A stretch of DNA of 64,000 nt from Pseudomonas fluorescens (GCF_001708445.1 NZ_CP015637.1:5395001-5459000); one strand, 5' to 3'; positions 19,762 through 29,354 are shown, counted from the first letter of the stretch. Numbers and translations: made by a program. Notes: generated by a model from the sequence alone, not told the origin.

Positions 19762-20283
19762 TTAATCGTCGAGGCGCTCTTCTAGCTGGCGCACTTCGTA
19801 GGAGAGCTTGTCGAGGAACTGCATGCGCCGCATCAGGCGTTCGGCCTGTTCACGTTGCGCCGCATCATTCCAACAGGCTGCGAAGCTTTCGTTGAGCTCA
19901 TCCTGGGCGGTTTTCAGACGACGCTTGAAGACCGCGACACCCGCTAGATCGGCTTCGTCCTGCAAGTCTTCGAGCTCTTCGCGCCACTGCATCTGCTGCA
20001 TCAGGAAGTCCGGGTCGTGCACCGTGACTTCCAACGGCAACTCGCCACCATTCATCGCGAGCAGGTAACGCGCGCGCTTGGGGGGACTTTTGAGCGTCTG
20101 ATAGGCTTCGTTGAGGCTGGCCGATTGCTCCAGCGCCAGGCGCTGCTCACGCTCGGAAGCGTCAGCGAAGCGGTCCGGATGCACCCCACGCGCCAATTCA
20201 CGGTAGCGCGTGGCAAGCTGCTCGAGGTCCAGCCGAAAGCTCGGCTGCAGCTCGAATAAAGCGAAATGACAAGGAGTGCCCAC
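19762..20283 (-). CDS. hscB: Fe-S assembly J-domain co-chaperone HscB
   Basis: HscB stimulates HscA ATPase and delivers IscU to it. The 173-residue protein has an N-terminal J domain with the HPD motif (GVHPDRF near 33-37) and a C-terminal three-helix domain ([12 protein letters not shown] at the end). The start is taken as the GTG at 20281-20283, giving [14 protein letters not shown], because the family begins there and GAGG lies six bases upstream; the frame continues upstream but overlaps iscA. Confidence 0.95.
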   Translation of the reverse strand: MGTPCHFALFELQPSFRLDLEQLATRYRELARGVHPDRFADASEREQRLALEQSASLNEAYQTLKSPPKRARYLLAMNGGELPLEVTVHDPDFLMQQMQWREELEDLQDEADLAGVAVFKRRLKTAQDELNESFAACWNDAAQREQAERLMRRMQFLDKLSYEVRQLEERLDD

Positions 20284-20291
20284 AAATAGCC

Positions 20292-20615
20292 TCAGATGTT
20301 GAAGCTTTCGCCGCAGCCACATTCACCGCGTACGTTGGGGTTGTTGAACTTGAAGCCTTCGTTCAACCCTTCCTTGACGAAATCGAGTTCGGTGCCGTCC
20401 AGATAGGTGAGGCTTTTAGGGTCGATAATCACTTTCTCGCCGTGACTTTCGAACACCTGGTCCTCATCAACCACCTCGTCGACAAACTCCAGCACATAGG
20501 CAAGGCCGGAACAGCCCGTGGTGCGCACACCCAGACGAATCCCCTCACCTTTACCGCGCCCATCCAGGGAGCGTCGCACGTGCCGTGCAGCCGCTTCTGT
20601 CATGCTGATAGCCAT
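20292..20615 (-). CDS. iscA: A-type Fe-S carrier protein IscA
   Basis: IscA carries clusters from IscU to targets, chiefly [4Fe-4S] proteins. The 107-residue protein has the three conserved Cys: Cys35 in TTGCSGLAY, and Cys99 and Cys101 in GECGCGESF. The ATG at 20613-20615 ([13 protein letters not shown]) has AAGGAG seven bases upstream and fits family length; eight upstream codons in frame were rejected. It lies 28 bases after iscU. Confidence 0.96.
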   Translation of the reverse strand: MAISMTEAAARHVRRSLDGRGKGEGIRLGVRTTGCSGLAYVLEFVDEVVDEDQVFESHGEKVIIDPKSLTYLDGTELDFVKEGLNEGFKFNNPNVRGECGCGESFNI

Positions 20616-20643
20616 CGTTGACTCCTTACTCGTCGCCAAATGC

Positions 20644-21030
20644 TTAGATCAAGCCTTTCTTCTGCTTGTAGTCGCGAACGGCCGCCTTAATGGCGTCTTC
20701 TGCGAGTACGGAGCAGTGGATTTTCACTGGCGGCAGGGCCAGTTCTTCGGCCAGCTGGGTGTTGCTGATCGTCACAGCCTCATCCAGGGTCTTGCCTTTC
20801 ATCCATTCGGTCGCCAGGGAGCTGGAGGCGATGGCCGAACCGCAGCCGTAGGTCTTGAACTTGGCGTCTTCGATAACGCCCGCCTCGTTGACCTTGATCT
20901 GCAGGCGCATCACATCGCCGCACGCCGGAGCGCCGACCATGCCGGTGCCGACATCTGGGTCTTCCGCGTTCATCTTGCCGACGTTACGCGGGTTTTCGTA
21001 GTGGTCGATGACCTTTTCGCTGTAAGCCAT
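20644..21030 (-). CDS. iscU: Fe-S scaffold protein IscU
   Basis: IscU is the scaffold on which IscS-derived sulfur and iron form [2Fe-2S] clusters. The 128-residue protein has Cys37 (APACGDVM), Cys63 (YGCGSAIAS) and Cys106 (IHCSVLA), and the HscA recognition motif LPPVK just before the third Cys. A gap of about 100 bases holding an inverted repeat separates it from iscS, longer than other gaps in this operon. Confidence 0.97.
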   Translation of the reverse strand: MAYSEKVIDHYENPRNVGKMNAEDPDVGTGMVGAPACGDVMRLQIKVNEAGVIEDAKFKTYGCGSAIASSSLATEWMKGKTLDEAVTISNTQLAEELALPPVKIHCSVLAEDAIKAAVRDYKQKKGLI

Positions 21031-21068
21031 GGTACTGAATCCTCACTCATCAGGGCCGCTCTGTAACC

Positions 21069-21106
21069 CTGTAGAAACGCCTGCGTTTTCCGCCACGTTC
21101 CTACAG
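21069..21106. repeat. Imperfect inverted repeat between iscS and iscU
   Basis: CTGTAG-A-AACG pairs with CGTT-C-CTACAG, and the core reads GCG...CGC. It resembles a diverged REP of the CTGTAGGAGC type. It sits inside the isc operon and would fold in the mRNA. Confidence 0.6.
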
Positions 21107-21129
21107 AGCTGGGGTGGCGGCTTCTATAG

Positions 21130-22344
21130 TTAGTGTGCCGCCCACTCGATCTTGGAAATGTCGACACCGTCTTTGTACATGTCCCACAGCGGCGACAAAG
21201 TGCGCAGCTTATTGACGGCTTCGCAGACTTTCTGCGCCGCGTAGTCGACTTGTTCTTCGGTGGTGAAGCGGCCAAACGTAAAGCGGATCGAGCTGTGCGC
21301 CAGTTCGTCGTTGCGGCCCAGGGCACGCAGCACGTAGGACGGCTCAAGGGAGGCCGAGGTGCAGGCCGAACCGGACGAAACCGCCAGATCCTTGAGCGCC
21401 ATGATCAGCGACTCGCCTTCGACGTAGTTGAAGCTCAAGTTCAGGTTGTGCGGTACACGGGCGGTCATGCTGCCGTTGATGTACAGCTCTTCAAGGTTTT
21501 CGACCTGCTTGTAGAAGCGCTCGCTCAGGGCCTTGATGCGCAGGTTCTCGGCAGCCATATCTTCCTTGGCCACACGGAAAGCTTCGCCCATACCAACGAT
21601 CTGGTGGGTCGCCAGGGTGCCCGAACGCATGCCGCGCTCGTGACCGCCGCCGTGCATGGTGGCTTCGATACGTACGCGGGGCTTACGGCTCACGTAGAGC
21701 GCGCCGATGCCTTTAGGGCCGTAGGTCTTGTGGGCCGAGAACGACATCAGGTCGACTTTCAGTTTCGACAGGTCGATGTCGACCTTGCCGGTGGACTGAG
21801 CAGCGTCGACGTGCAGCAGGACGCCTTTGGAGCGCGTCAGCTCGCCGATGGCCGCGATGTCGTTGATGGTCCCGATTTCGTTGTTCACGTGGATCACGGA
21901 AACCAGGATGGTGTCTTCACGCAGCGCGGCTTCGATCATGGCCGGGGTGACGATACCGTCGGTGGTTGGCTCGAGGTAAGTGACCTCGAAACCTTCACGC
22001 TCCAGTTGGCGCATGGTGTCGAGGACAGCCTTGTGCTCAATCTTGGTAGTGATCAGGTGCTTGCCTTTGGTCGCGTAGAAATGCGCCGCGCCCTTGATTG
22101 CCAGGTTGTCGGATTCGGTGGCGCCGGAAGTCCAGACGATTTCGCGCGGGTCTGCACCGACCAGGTCAGCGACCTGGCGACGAGCGTTCTCCACCGCTTC
22201 CTCGGCTTTCCAGCCGAAAACGTGGGAGCGGGAGGCCGGGTTGCCGAAGTTTCCGTCGACCAGCAGGCATTCGCTCATCTTTTGTGCGACACGCGGATCA
22301 ACCGGCGTGGTCGCTGAGTAATCAAGGTAAATCGGCAATTTCAT
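21130..22344 (-). CDS. iscS: Cysteine desulfurase IscS
   Basis: IscS removes sulfur from cysteine and passes it to IscU, thiolation enzymes and others. The 404-residue class V PLP enzyme has the cofactor Lys in [12 protein letters not shown] and the persulfide-forming Cys in [13 protein letters not shown] near 328. It begins [19 protein letters not shown]. It follows iscR by 50 bases and is under IscR control by position. Confidence 0.97.
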   Translation of the reverse strand: MKLPIYLDYSATTPVDPRVAQKMSECLLVDGNFGNPASRSHVFGWKAEEAVENARRQVADLVGADPREIVWTSGATESDNLAIKGAAHFYATKGKHLITTKIEHKAVLDTMRQLEREGFEVTYLEPTTDGIVTPAMIEAALREDTILVSVIHVNNEIGTINDIAAIGELTRSKGVLLHVDAAQSTGKVDIDLSKLKVDLMSFSAHKTYGPKGIGALYVSRKPRVRIEATMHGGGHERGMRSGTLATHQIVGMGEAFRVAKEDMAAENLRIKALSERFYKQVENLEELYINGSMTARVPHNLNLSFNYVEGESLIMALKDLAVSSGSACTSASLEPSYVLRALGRNDELAHSSIRFTFGRFTTEEQVDYAAQKVCEAVNKLRTLSPLWDMYKDGVDISKIEWAAH

Positions 22345-22394
22345 GGACTTTCTCCTAAATCAGGCTGGCTGGCGTGCCGTTAGCTCTTCGGCTG

Positions 22395-22886
22395 TCACTC
22401 GACGGCGGACGCTTCAATCTTGTCCAGACGCGGCGCCTTGGTGTTGCAACGGCGCTGGTCCTGACGCTGGGCTACTTCTTGCACCTCACGGCGAGTCACA
22501 AGATCAGCCAAGCTGATACCACTCAAAAACTCATGGATCTGCAGGCTCAAGTCACACCACAAGTGATGCGTCAGGCAAGTGTCGCCGGCGTGGCAGTCAC
22601 CCAGGCCCTGGCATTTGGTCGCATCGACGGATTCGTTGACCGCGTCGATGACCTGGGCCACCTGGATGCCCTGCATCTCGCGGGACAGTTGATAGCCGCC
22701 ACCTGGCCCACGCACACTGGAAACCAGATTGCTGCGGCGCAATTTGGCGAACAGTTGCTCAAGGTAGGACAGGGAAATGCCTTGGCGCTCGGAGATATCG
22801 GCCAGGGACACCGGCCCAGTTTGCGCGTGCAAGGCCAAGTCAAGCATGGCGGTTACCGCGTATCGGCCTTTTGTAGTCAGTCTCAT
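22395..22886 (-). CDS. iscR: Fe-S cluster regulator IscR (Rrf2 family)
   Basis: IscR represses the isc operon when it holds a [2Fe-2S] cluster, so transcription rises when clusters are short. The 163-residue protein starts at the ATG 22884-22886 ([16 protein letters not shown]), the canonical start; a longer frame runs 126 codons upstream without family similarity. It has an Rrf2 winged HTH (about 1-80) and ligands Cys92, Cys98, Cys104 and His107. A type 1 IscR-like operator overlaps its own promoter, consistent with autoregulation. Confidence 0.97.
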   Translation of the reverse strand: MRLTTKGRYAVTAMLDLALHAQTGPVSLADISERQGISLSYLEQLFAKLRRSNLVSSVRGPGGGYQLSREMQGIQVAQVIDAVNESVDATKCQGLGDCHAGDTCLTHHLWCDLSLQIHEFLSGISLADLVTRREVQEVAQRQDQRRCNTKAPRLDKIEASAVE

Positions 22887-22919
22887 GGACAAGTACCAAG
22901 GTGTTTCAGAATGGGAGCA

Positions 22920-22952
22920 AGTATGCGATTCCCGAGTATTTAAGTCAACTAT
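22920..22952 (-). promoter_or_regulatory. isc operon promoter overlapped by type 1 IscR-like operator
   Basis: On the minus strand TTGACT (22943-22948), a 17-base spacer and CATACT (22920-22925) form a sigma70 promoter. The 25-base segment 22928-22952 matches the enterobacterial type 1 IscR consensus (ATASYYGACTRWWWYAGTCRRSTAT) at 22 of 25 positions by my count, and it covers the -35 and spacer. A weaker half-similar GACT-N-ACT copy lies just upstream, near 22956-22978. Confidence 0.75.
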
Positions 22953-23073
22953 AAGACCTAGTACTTTAGTCAGGATTACCCGTAAAAAGGGCGCGCGAAT
23001 CATAGCAGGATGGGGTGGGGACGAACAGCGGGAACAGGACCGGATGGGAATTGCTGGATCAACGGAGATCAAA

Positions 23074-23162
23074 TGTGGGAGGGGGCTTGCCCCGATAGCG
23101 GTCTGACAGCTGACGAATGCGTCGACTGACCCACCGTCATCGGGGGCAAGCCCCCTCCCACA
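23074..23162. repeat. REPIN between cysE and iscR
   Basis: GTGGGAGGGGGCTTGCCCCG at the left and its inverse CGGGGGCAAGCCCCCTCCCA at the right flank a spacer of about 45 bases. It belongs to the same family as the copy after leuA. Confidence 0.87.
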
Positions 23163-23187
23163 GGGGTTTTGTGGTGACGATGAGACT

Positions 23188-23970
23188 TCAGCCGGCCTTG
23201 CTTGCAGCTTCGTCCTTGATCTCGGCGAAGTCCTCTTCGCGCAGCTCGGGCAAGTCTTTCGCACAGTAGCTGCTGCCCAGTTCCTTCAGCGCGCCACACA
23301 TGCCGTCCAACTTGCCGTCCACCGCTTGCAGGTGGTCAAGCAACTGGCCGATGGCGCGCGCCACCGGGTCGGGCATGTCTTCGCTGACACCGTAGGCATC
23401 GAAGCCGATCTTCTCGGCCATGGCCTTGCGCTTGGCTTCCTGCTCATCGCCCACTTCCGGCTTGACGATGATCCGCCCGGGAATACCCACCACGGTGGCG
23501 CCGGCCGGCACGGCCTTGGTCACCACGGCGTTGGAACCGACCTTGGCACCAGCCCCTACCGTGAACGGGCCAAGCACCTTGGCGCCCGCGCCCACCACCA
23601 CGCCGTTCCCCAGCGTCGGGTGGCGCTTACCCTTGTTCCAACTGGTGCCGCCCAAGGTCACTCCCTGGTACAGGGTCACGTCATCACCAATCTCGGCAGT
23701 CTCGCCAATCACGATGCCCATACCGTGATCGATAAAGAAGCGACGCCCCACCTTGGCCCCCGGATGGATCTCGATCCCGGTCAACCAGCGACCGAAGTTC
23801 GACACCAGCCGCGCCAGCCATTTCCAGCCCATATTCCACAACGCACCGGACAGGCGGTGGATCCAGATAGCGTGCATGCCCGGATAGCAGGTCAGCACTT
23901 CAAAGGCATTGCGCGCTGCCGGGTCACGATGGAAAACACTCTGGATATCTTCTCGCAAACGCTCGAACAT
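23188..23970 (-). CDS. cysE: Serine O-acetyltransferase
   Basis: CysE acetylates L-serine with acetyl-CoA, the first step of cysteine synthesis. The 260-residue protein has an N-terminal helical domain ([24 protein letters not shown]) and a left-handed beta helix of hexapeptide repeats (about 65-170). [25 protein letters not shown] residues include the catalytic His/Asp, and [18 protein letters not shown] carries the CoA-binding loop. The gene is three bases from trmJ, so it lies in the same unit. Cysteine is the substrate of IscS, encoded next door. Confidence 0.96.
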   Translation of the reverse strand: MFERLREDIQSVFHRDPAARNAFEVLTCYPGMHAIWIHRLSGALWNMGWKWLARLVSNFGRWLTGIEIHPGAKVGRRFFIDHGMGIVIGETAEIGDDVTLYQGVTLGGTSWNKGKRHPTLGNGVVVGAGAKVLGPFTVGAGAKVGSNAVVTKAVPAGATVVGIPGRIIVKPEVGDEQEAKRKAMAEKIGFDAYGVSEDMPDPVARAIGQLLDHLQAVDGKLDGMCGALKELGSSYCAKDLPELREEDFAEIKDEAASKAG

Positions 23971-23972
23971 TT

Positions 23973-24743
23973 TTAATCCTTCCGCTTAAGAAGCTCGCCA
24001 CGGGCCGCTTTCTGGGTTTCCGTGAGGATGCCACGCAATATATTCATTTCCGCTCGACTGACCGAGCTGCGCCCGTACAACCGACGCAGGCGCGCCATCA
24101 AGTGCCGTGGCTTTTCCGGATCGAGAAATTCGATGGCCACCAGGGTTTGCTCCAGGTGTTCATAGAACCGCTCCAGCTCGTCCATGGTGGCCAGTTCGCC
24201 ACTTTTGGTCGACGCAACTTCATCCTTCTCGACCTTGCTCGGCTGGCCTTCAGCAGCCAGCCAGGCCATGCGCACCTCGTAACTCAGCACCTGCACCGCT
24301 GCCCCGAGGTTCAGCGAGCTGAACTCAGGGTCTGATGGGATGTGCACGTGATAATGACATCGCTGCAGCTCTTCATTGGTCAGGCCGGAGTCTTCGCGAC
24401 CGAAGACCAGGGCGATTTCAGCGCCACCGGCCGCCTCTTCCACCACTTTGGTCCCGCATTCACGCGGATCCAGCAGTGGCCACGGAATGCGCCGGTCGCG
24501 AGCGCTGGTGCCAAGCACCAGATTGCAGCCGACCAGGGCGTCTTCCAAGGTGGCGACGATCTGGGCACTTTCAAGGATGTCATTGGCGCCAGATGCACGA
24601 GCATCGGCCTCGTGGTGCGGGAACACGCGTGGTTCGACCAGCACCAGGCGCGTCAGCCCCATGTTTTTCATGGCTCGCGCCACCCCGCCGATATTGCCGG
24701 GATGACTGGTATTGACCAGGACGACACGAATGTTTTGCAGCAA
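23973..24743 (-). CDS. trmJ: tRNA (Cm32/Um32) 2'-O-methyltransferase TrmJ
   Basis: TrmJ methylates ribose at position 32 of several tRNAs. The 256-residue SPOUT enzyme shows motif 1 ([24 protein letters not shown]), motif 2 ([16 protein letters not shown]) and motif 3 ([24 protein letters not shown]), which make up the trefoil-knot SAM site. A C-terminal helical region (about 170-256) is family-specific. It is divergent from suhB. Confidence 0.93.
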   Translation of the reverse strand: MLQNIRVVLVNTSHPGNIGGVARAMKNMGLTRLVLVEPRVFPHHEADARASGANDILESAQIVATLEDALVGCNLVLGTSARDRRIPWPLLDPRECGTKVVEEAAGGAEIALVFGREDSGLTNEELQRCHYHVHIPSDPEFSSLNLGAAVQVLSYEVRMAWLAAEGQPSKVEKDEVASTKSGELATMDELERFYEHLEQTLVAIEFLDPEKPRHLMARLRRLYGRSSVSRAEMNILRGILTETQKAARGELLKRKD

Positions 24744-24843
24744 GGGAGGCGCTCTCGGACACAGGAAAGGGGAGCAAATCTTACAGAACAGCCTAAGGTT
24801 ATGCCATGAAAGCTCACGTCGTCCTTCACCTGAAGAAAGTTTC

Positions 24844-24852
24844 TGCTAGAAT
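24844..24852 (+). promoter_or_regulatory. Extended -10 element upstream of suhB
   Basis: TGCTAGAAT is an extended -10 (TGN plus TAGAAT), 37 bases before the suhB ATG. No good -35 is obvious, which extended -10 promoters can tolerate. Confidence 0.45.
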
Positions 24853-24888
24853 GCTCGGCTTTCTTTAACAACCTTAGGTGACACATCC

Positions 24889-25704
24889 ATGCAGCCCATG
24901 CTGAATATCGCGCTGCGCGCCGCCCGCAGCGCCAGTGAATTGATCTTCCGCTCCATCGAGCGCCTGGATACCATCAAGGTCGACGAAAAAGACGCCAAGG
25001 ATTATGTATCCGAGGTGGATCGCGCCGCCGAACAGAAAATCATCGACGCCCTGCGCAAGGCCTACCCGACCCACGGCATCCTCGGTGAAGAAACCGGCCT
25101 GCACAAAGGTAGCGGCGAAGGCGAAGACTACCTGTGGATCATCGATCCACTGGATGGCACCACCAACTTCCTGCGCGGCATCCCGCACTTTGCCGTAAGC
25201 ATCGCGTGCAAATACCGCGGCCGCCTGGAACACGCCGTTGTCCTCGACCCGGTTCGCCAGGAAGAATTCACCGCCAGCCGTGGCCGTGGCGCCCAGCTCA
25301 ATGGCCGCCGCCTGCGCGTCAGCGGTCGCACCAGCCTGGACGGCGCCCTGCTGGGCACCGGCTTCCCGTTCCGCGATGACCAGATGGACAACCTGGAAAA
25401 CTACCTGGGCATGTTCCGCGCCCTGGTTGGCCAGACCGCCGGCATCCGCCGCGCCGGTGCAGCCAGCCTGGACCTGGCCTACGTGGCTGCCGGCCGTTTC
25501 GATGCGTTCTGGGAATCAGGCCTGTCCGAGTGGGACATGGCTGCAGGCGCCCTGCTGATTCAGGAAGCAGGCGGCCTGGTGAGCGACTTCACCGGCGGCC
25601 ATGACTTCCTTGAAAAAGGCCACGTCGTTGCCGGCAACACCAAATGCTTCAAGGCGGTCCTGACGGCGATCCAGCCGCACCTGCCAGCCTCGCTGAAGCG
25701 CTAA
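24889..25704 (+). CDS. suhB: Inositol-1-monophosphatase SuhB
   Basis: SuhB dephosphorylates inositol monophosphate and also joins rRNA antitermination complexes; in P. aeruginosa it affects virulence regulation. The 271-residue protein has the Li-sensitive phosphatase signatures: GEETG near 65, IIDPLDGTTNFLRG near 82-95 (metal Asp pair) and SEWDMAAGALLIQEAGG near 210. It is monocistronic, with a strong terminator 13 bases after the stop. Confidence 0.96.
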   Translation: MQPMLNIALRAARSASELIFRSIERLDTIKVDEKDAKDYVSEVDRAAEQKIIDALRKAYPTHGILGEETGLHKGSGEGEDYLWIIDPLDGTTNFLRGIPHFAVSIACKYRGRLEHAVVLDPVRQEEFTASRGRGAQLNGRRLRVSGRTSLDGALLGTGFPFRDDQMDNLENYLGMFRALVGQTAGIRRAGAASLDLAYVAAGRFDAFWESGLSEWDMAAGALLIQEAGGLVSDFTGGHDFLEKGHVVAGNTKCFKAVLTAIQPHLPASLKR

Positions 25705-25716
25705 GCGAGCGAGCAC

Positions 25717-25745
25717 AAAAAAGCACCCCTCGGGGTGCTTTTTTT
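25717..25745 (+). terminator. Intrinsic terminator of suhB
   Basis: AAGCACCCC pairs with GGGGTGCTT, followed by seven or more T's and preceded by poly-A, so it can work on both strands. Confidence 0.94.
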
Positions 25746-25783
25746 ATGCCTGGGATTTGAAGACCAGTAGCAACACACAACAA

Positions 25784-25808
25784 ATATGGGAGGGGGCCCC
25801 TCCCATAC
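25784..25808. repeat. Collapsed REP palindrome
   Basis: TATGGGAGGGGGCCCCTCCCATA is nearly palindromic: the outer ends of two REP copies have joined and the cores are gone. It looks like a deletion product of a REPIN. Confidence 0.6.
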
Positions 25809-25832
25809 TTTGAACTGAACCAGGCTTTGGGA

Positions 25833-26375
25833 TTACTGCTGGTTCTGGCCCAGGACGAGACGCCCTTCCTTGTCGACCGGAATTTGGCCGCCTGGATCAC
25901 GGTCCATACGTACCGAGCCTTCCTTGCCATCCAAGGTGTAACGCACGTCGTACCCGACTACCTTGTCACTGATGTCGTTAACGGTGTTACAGCGCGTTTG
26001 CGTGGTGGTGTAGGTATCGCGGTTCTGCATGCCTTCCTGAACCTTGTTACCGGCGTAACCACCACCGACAGCACCGGCCACGGTGGCCAGTTTCTTACCA
26101 TTACCGCCGCCGATCTGGTTACCCAACAAGCCACCAGCCAGCGCACCGACCACCGTACCGACGATCTGGTGTTGATCCTGCACCGGCTTCTGCCGGGTCA
26201 CTGCGACGTCCTTGCAGACCTCGCGAGGCGTTTTAATCTGGGTTTTCACCGGCTGCACTGCCAGCACTTGCGCATACTCAGGGCCGCTTTTTACCAGGCT
26301 GTAGGTGGCAACAGCACCCCCGGCAGTTACACCGACAGCACCCAATACCGCACCAACCAGTAACGACTTGTTCAC
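25833..26375 (-). CDS. Glycine-zipper 2TM (SlyB/RcsF-like outer membrane) protein
   Basis: This 180-residue protein is taken to start at GTG 26373-26375, because AGGAGG lies six bases upstream; a seven-codon longer frame lacks a Shine-Dalgarno. An N-terminal hydrophobic segment (LLVGAVLGAVGVTAGGAVATY) serves as signal anchor. The centre holds a glycine zipper (VGTVVGALAGGLLGNQIGGG, then AGAVGGGYAGNKV), typical of membrane-inserting Rick_17kDa/SlyB-type proteins. The C-terminal part is soluble (TTTQTRCNTVND, then RYTLDGKEGSVRMDRDPGG). Function is probably envelope integrity, but this is not proven. It corresponds by position to PA3819, as I recall. Confidence 0.82.
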   Translation of the reverse strand: MNKSLLVGAVLGAVGVTAGGAVATYSLVKSGPEYAQVLAVQPVKTQIKTPREVCKDVAVTRQKPVQDQHQIVGTVVGALAGGLLGNQIGGGNGKKLATVAGAVGGGYAGNKVQEGMQNRDTYTTTQTRCNTVNDISDKVVGYDVRYTLDGKEGSVRMDRDPGGQIPVDKEGRLVLGQNQQ

Positions 26376-26436
26376 GTTGAACCTCCTGACCATCACAAAC
26401 GGACCGAAAGATCCGCGCTATACCCAGCCTTGGAGC

Positions 26437-26474
26437 AAAAAAAAAGGCACGAGTTCAATACTCGTGCCTTTTTT
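26437..26474 (-). terminator. Bidirectional terminator downstream of secF / upstream of glycine-zipper gene
   Basis: AAAAAAAAAGGCACGAG pairs with CTCGTGCCTTTTTT around TTCAATA. It is 26 bases before the secF stop on the plus map, so it does not lie within secF; on the minus strand it ends the secDF unit. Confidence 0.9.
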
Positions 26475-26499
26475 GTAACAGCTGATCAACAAACGCCCA

Positions 26500-27414
26500 T
26501 CAAGGACGGTCGTCGACCTCCTTGCCAGTGCTGGCCGGAGGGATCAGGTCTTCGCTGTTGAGGTTCAGCCAGATCAGTACCACGTTGGCGATGTAGATCG
26601 ACGAGTAGGTACCCGCCAGGACGCCAATAAACAATGCCAGGGAGAAGCCCCACAGGTTGTCGCCACCAAAGATCATCAGGGCCGCGATCGCCAGCAAGGT
26701 GGAGATCGACGTCGCCATGGTCCGCAGCAGGGTCTGGGTGGTGGAGATGTTGATGTTCTCGATCAGCGTCGCCTTGCGCAGCACCCGGAAGTTCTCACGA
26801 ACCCGGTCGAATACCACGATGGTGTCGTTGAGCGAGTAACCAATGATCGCCAGCACCGCGGCCAGCACGGTCAGGTCGAAGGTGATCTGGAAGTACGCCA
26901 GGATACCCACGGTCACGACCACGTCGTGGATCAGCGACACAATGGCGCCGACGCCGAACTTCCACTGAAAGCGAAAGGCCAGGTAGATCATGATGCCGAC
27001 CAGCGCCATCAGCATGCCGAGACCGCCCTGGTCGCGAAGCTCTTCACCCACTTGAGGGCCGACGAACTCGACACGCTTGACCGACGCCGGGTTATCGCCG
27101 CCGACCTTCTGCAAGGCTTCGGCGACCTGATGACCCAATTGTGGGTCTTCGCCAGGCATACGCACCAGCAGGTCAGTGGTTGCACCAAAGCTCTGCACGA
27201 TGGCTTCGTGATAGCCGGCCTTGACCAGCTCACTGCGCACCAGGGTAACGTCGGCCGGCTTCTCGTAGGTCAGCTCGATGAGCGTACCGCCGGTGAAGTC
27301 CAGACCGTAGTTCAGGCCCTTATGGAACCAGCTGAACAACGCCAGAACGGTAAGGAGCACGGTGACGCCGAACGCAATATTGCGAACGCCCATGAAGTTG
27401 ATTGTACGTAACAT
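26500..27414 (-). CDS. secF: Protein translocase subunit SecF
   Basis: SecF works with SecD to pull secreted proteins across the inner membrane using the proton gradient. The 304-residue protein has six membrane helices: one near 13-33 (RNIAFGVTVLLTVLALFSWF) and five in the C-terminal half. The periplasmic P1 segment holds LDFTGGTLIELTYEKP. FDRVRENFRVLRKATLIENIN and TLLRTMATSISTLLA are family hallmarks. It lies nine bases after secD. Confidence 0.97.
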   Translation of the reverse strand: MLRTINFMGVRNIAFGVTVLLTVLALFSWFHKGLNYGLDFTGGTLIELTYEKPADVTLVRSELVKAGYHEAIVQSFGATTDLLVRMPGEDPQLGHQVAEALQKVGGDNPASVKRVEFVGPQVGEELRDQGGLGMLMALVGIMIYLAFRFQWKFGVGAIVSLIHDVVVTVGILAYFQITFDLTVLAAVLAIIGYSLNDTIVVFDRVRENFRVLRKATLIENINISTTQTLLRTMATSISTLLAIAALMIFGGDNLWGFSLALFIGVLAGTYSSIYIANVVLIWLNLNSEDLIPPASTGKEVDDRP

Positions 27415-27423
27415 GGCAGCCCC

Positions 27424-29292
27424 TTAAATCCACAACTTCTTGAAGTCACGCCCGCCAAAGATCAGATTGACCATTGCGCGGGTCACCATGATGGCCGTGA
27501 ACATCGAGGTAAAGATACCGAGGGACATGGTTACCGCAAAACCTTTGACGGGGCCGGTGCCCATGGCAAAGAGAATCCCGCCGACCAGCAATGTGGTCAG
27601 GTTGGAGTCGAGAATCGCGGTAAATGCCCGGCCGAAGCCTTCGTTGATTGCACGCTGAACGGTCATGCCGGCGGCGATCTCTTCACGAATCCGCGAGAAG
27701 ATCAGCACGTTGGCGTCCACCGCCATACCCATGGTGAGTACGATACCGGCGATACCTGGCAGGGTCAGCGTAGCGCCCAGCAGCGACATCAGGGCCAGCA
27801 GCATCACCATGTTGCCCGCCAGGGCCACGGTGGCGATGATGCCGAAGAAGCGGTAGATGGCGATGATGAACAGCGAAACGAACAGCATGCCCCACAAGGC
27901 TGCGTCGACGCCCTTGGTGATGTTGTCGGCGCCCAGGCTCGGGCCAATGGTGCGTTCTTCAGCGAAGTACATCGGTGCAGCCAAGCCACCGGCACGCAGC
28001 AGCAGGGCCAGCTCCGAGGATTCGCCCTGGCCGTTCAGGCCAGTGATGCGGAATTGAGCACCCAGCGGCGACTGGATGGTCGCCAGGCTGATGATCTTCT
28101 TCTCTTCCTTGAAGGTCTGTACCGGCACGTCTTTCTCGACGCCGTTGACCATTTGCTTGGTGTAGGTAGTGATCGGACGTTGCTCGATGAAGATCACCGC
28201 CATACTGCGACCGACGTTACTGCGCGTGGCGCGGCTCATCAGTTCGCCGCCGTGGCCATCCAGGCGGATGTTCACTTCAGGGGTACCGTGCTCGCCGAAA
28301 CCGGCCTTCGCGTCGGTGACCTGGTCACCGGTAATGATCAAGCCACGCTCGATCTGCGCCGGAGGGCGGTTGCCTTCACGGAACTCGAAAGTCTCGGAAG
28401 TGGCCTTGGAAGCACCCGGCTCGGCGGCCAGGCGGAATTCCAGGTTGGCGGTTTTACCCAGGATACGCTTGGCTTCTGCGGTGTCCTGCACGCCCGGCAG
28501 CTCAACCACAATGCGGTTGGCGCCCTGACGCTGAACGATCGGCTCGGCCACACCCAGCTCGTTGACGCGGTTACGTACCGTGGTCAAGTTCTGCTTGATC
28601 GAGTATTCGCGGATTTCCGCCAGCTTGGCCGGGGTCATCGCCAGACGCAGCACCGGTTGACCATTGAGGTCGGCCGGTACGATGTCGAAATCGTTGAAGT
28701 TCTTGCGGATCAGCGCACGGGCCTGTTCGCGGGACGCTTCGTCAGAGAAGCCCAGCTGGATGGCACCGTTGAGCTGCGGGAGGCTGCGATAACGCAACTT
28801 CTCTTTACGCAGCAGGCTCTTCACGTCGCCTTCGTAGACTTTGAGGCGTGCGTCGAGGGCCTTGTCCATGTCCACCTCCAGCAGGAAGTGCACACCACCG
28901 GACAAGTCCAGACCCAGCTTCATCGGGTGCGCGCCAATGCTGCGCAGCCATTTTGGCGTGGTCTGTGCCAGGTTGAGCGCGACAACGTAGTCGTCGCCCA
29001 TGGCCTTGCGCACAACATCCTTGGCCGGCAATTGGTCTTCTTGCTTGGTCAGGCGCAACAAGCCGCCTTTCGCATCAGCTGCCAACGTTGCCGCCTTGAC
29101 CTGGATGCCCGCATCGGTGAGCGCCTTGCTCGCGCGTTCCAGGTCAGCCTGATTGACCTTCAGCGAAGTGCTGGCGCCAGAGATCTGGATCGCAGGGTCA
29201 TCAGGATAGAGATTGGGAGCGGAATAAATAAAACCGATCGCCAGCACCGCCAGGATCAGTACGTATTTCCACAGAGGGTATTTGTTCAGCAT
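27424..29292 (-). CDS. secD: Protein translocase subunit SecD
   Basis: SecD is the larger RND-like partner of SecF. The 622-residue protein begins at ATG 29290-29292; a GTG one codon upstream is possible. TM1 (about 8-27) is followed by a large periplasmic P1 domain with LGLDLSGGVHFLLEVDMDKA near 125 and LPGVQDTAEAKRILGKTANLEF. Five further helices lie in the C-terminal 170 residues, with GIAGIVLTMGMAVDANVLIFSRIREE. It is in the canonical yajC-secD-secF order. Confidence 0.97.
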   Translation of the reverse strand: MLNKYPLWKYVLILAVLAIGFIYSAPNLYPDDPAIQISGASTSLKVNQADLERASKALTDAGIQVKAATLAADAKGGLLRLTKQEDQLPAKDVVRKAMGDDYVVALNLAQTTPKWLRSIGAHPMKLGLDLSGGVHFLLEVDMDKALDARLKVYEGDVKSLLRKEKLRYRSLPQLNGAIQLGFSDEASREQARALIRKNFNDFDIVPADLNGQPVLRLAMTPAKLAEIREYSIKQNLTTVRNRVNELGVAEPIVQRQGANRIVVELPGVQDTAEAKRILGKTANLEFRLAAEPGASKATSETFEFREGNRPPAQIERGLIITGDQVTDAKAGFGEHGTPEVNIRLDGHGGELMSRATRSNVGRSMAVIFIEQRPITTYTKQMVNGVEKDVPVQTFKEEKKIISLATIQSPLGAQFRITGLNGQGESSELALLLRAGGLAAPMYFAEERTIGPSLGADNITKGVDAALWGMLFVSLFIIAIYRFFGIIATVALAGNMVMLLALMSLLGATLTLPGIAGIVLTMGMAVDANVLIFSRIREEIAAGMTVQRAINEGFGRAFTAILDSNLTTLLVGGILFAMGTGPVKGFAVTMSLGIFTSMFTAIMVTRAMVNLIFGGRDFKKLWI

Positions 29293-29354
29293 CACGCCGC
29301 CCGCTTATAACGCGGGGCGCCTTGCGCGCCCCGTCGATTGGTAAAGGTTGTTGC

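Noticed and set aside
22395..23264. 289-codon version of iscR
   Set aside because: The first 126 codons lack family similarity and cross the isc promoter and REPIN. The ATG at 22886 is the proper start.
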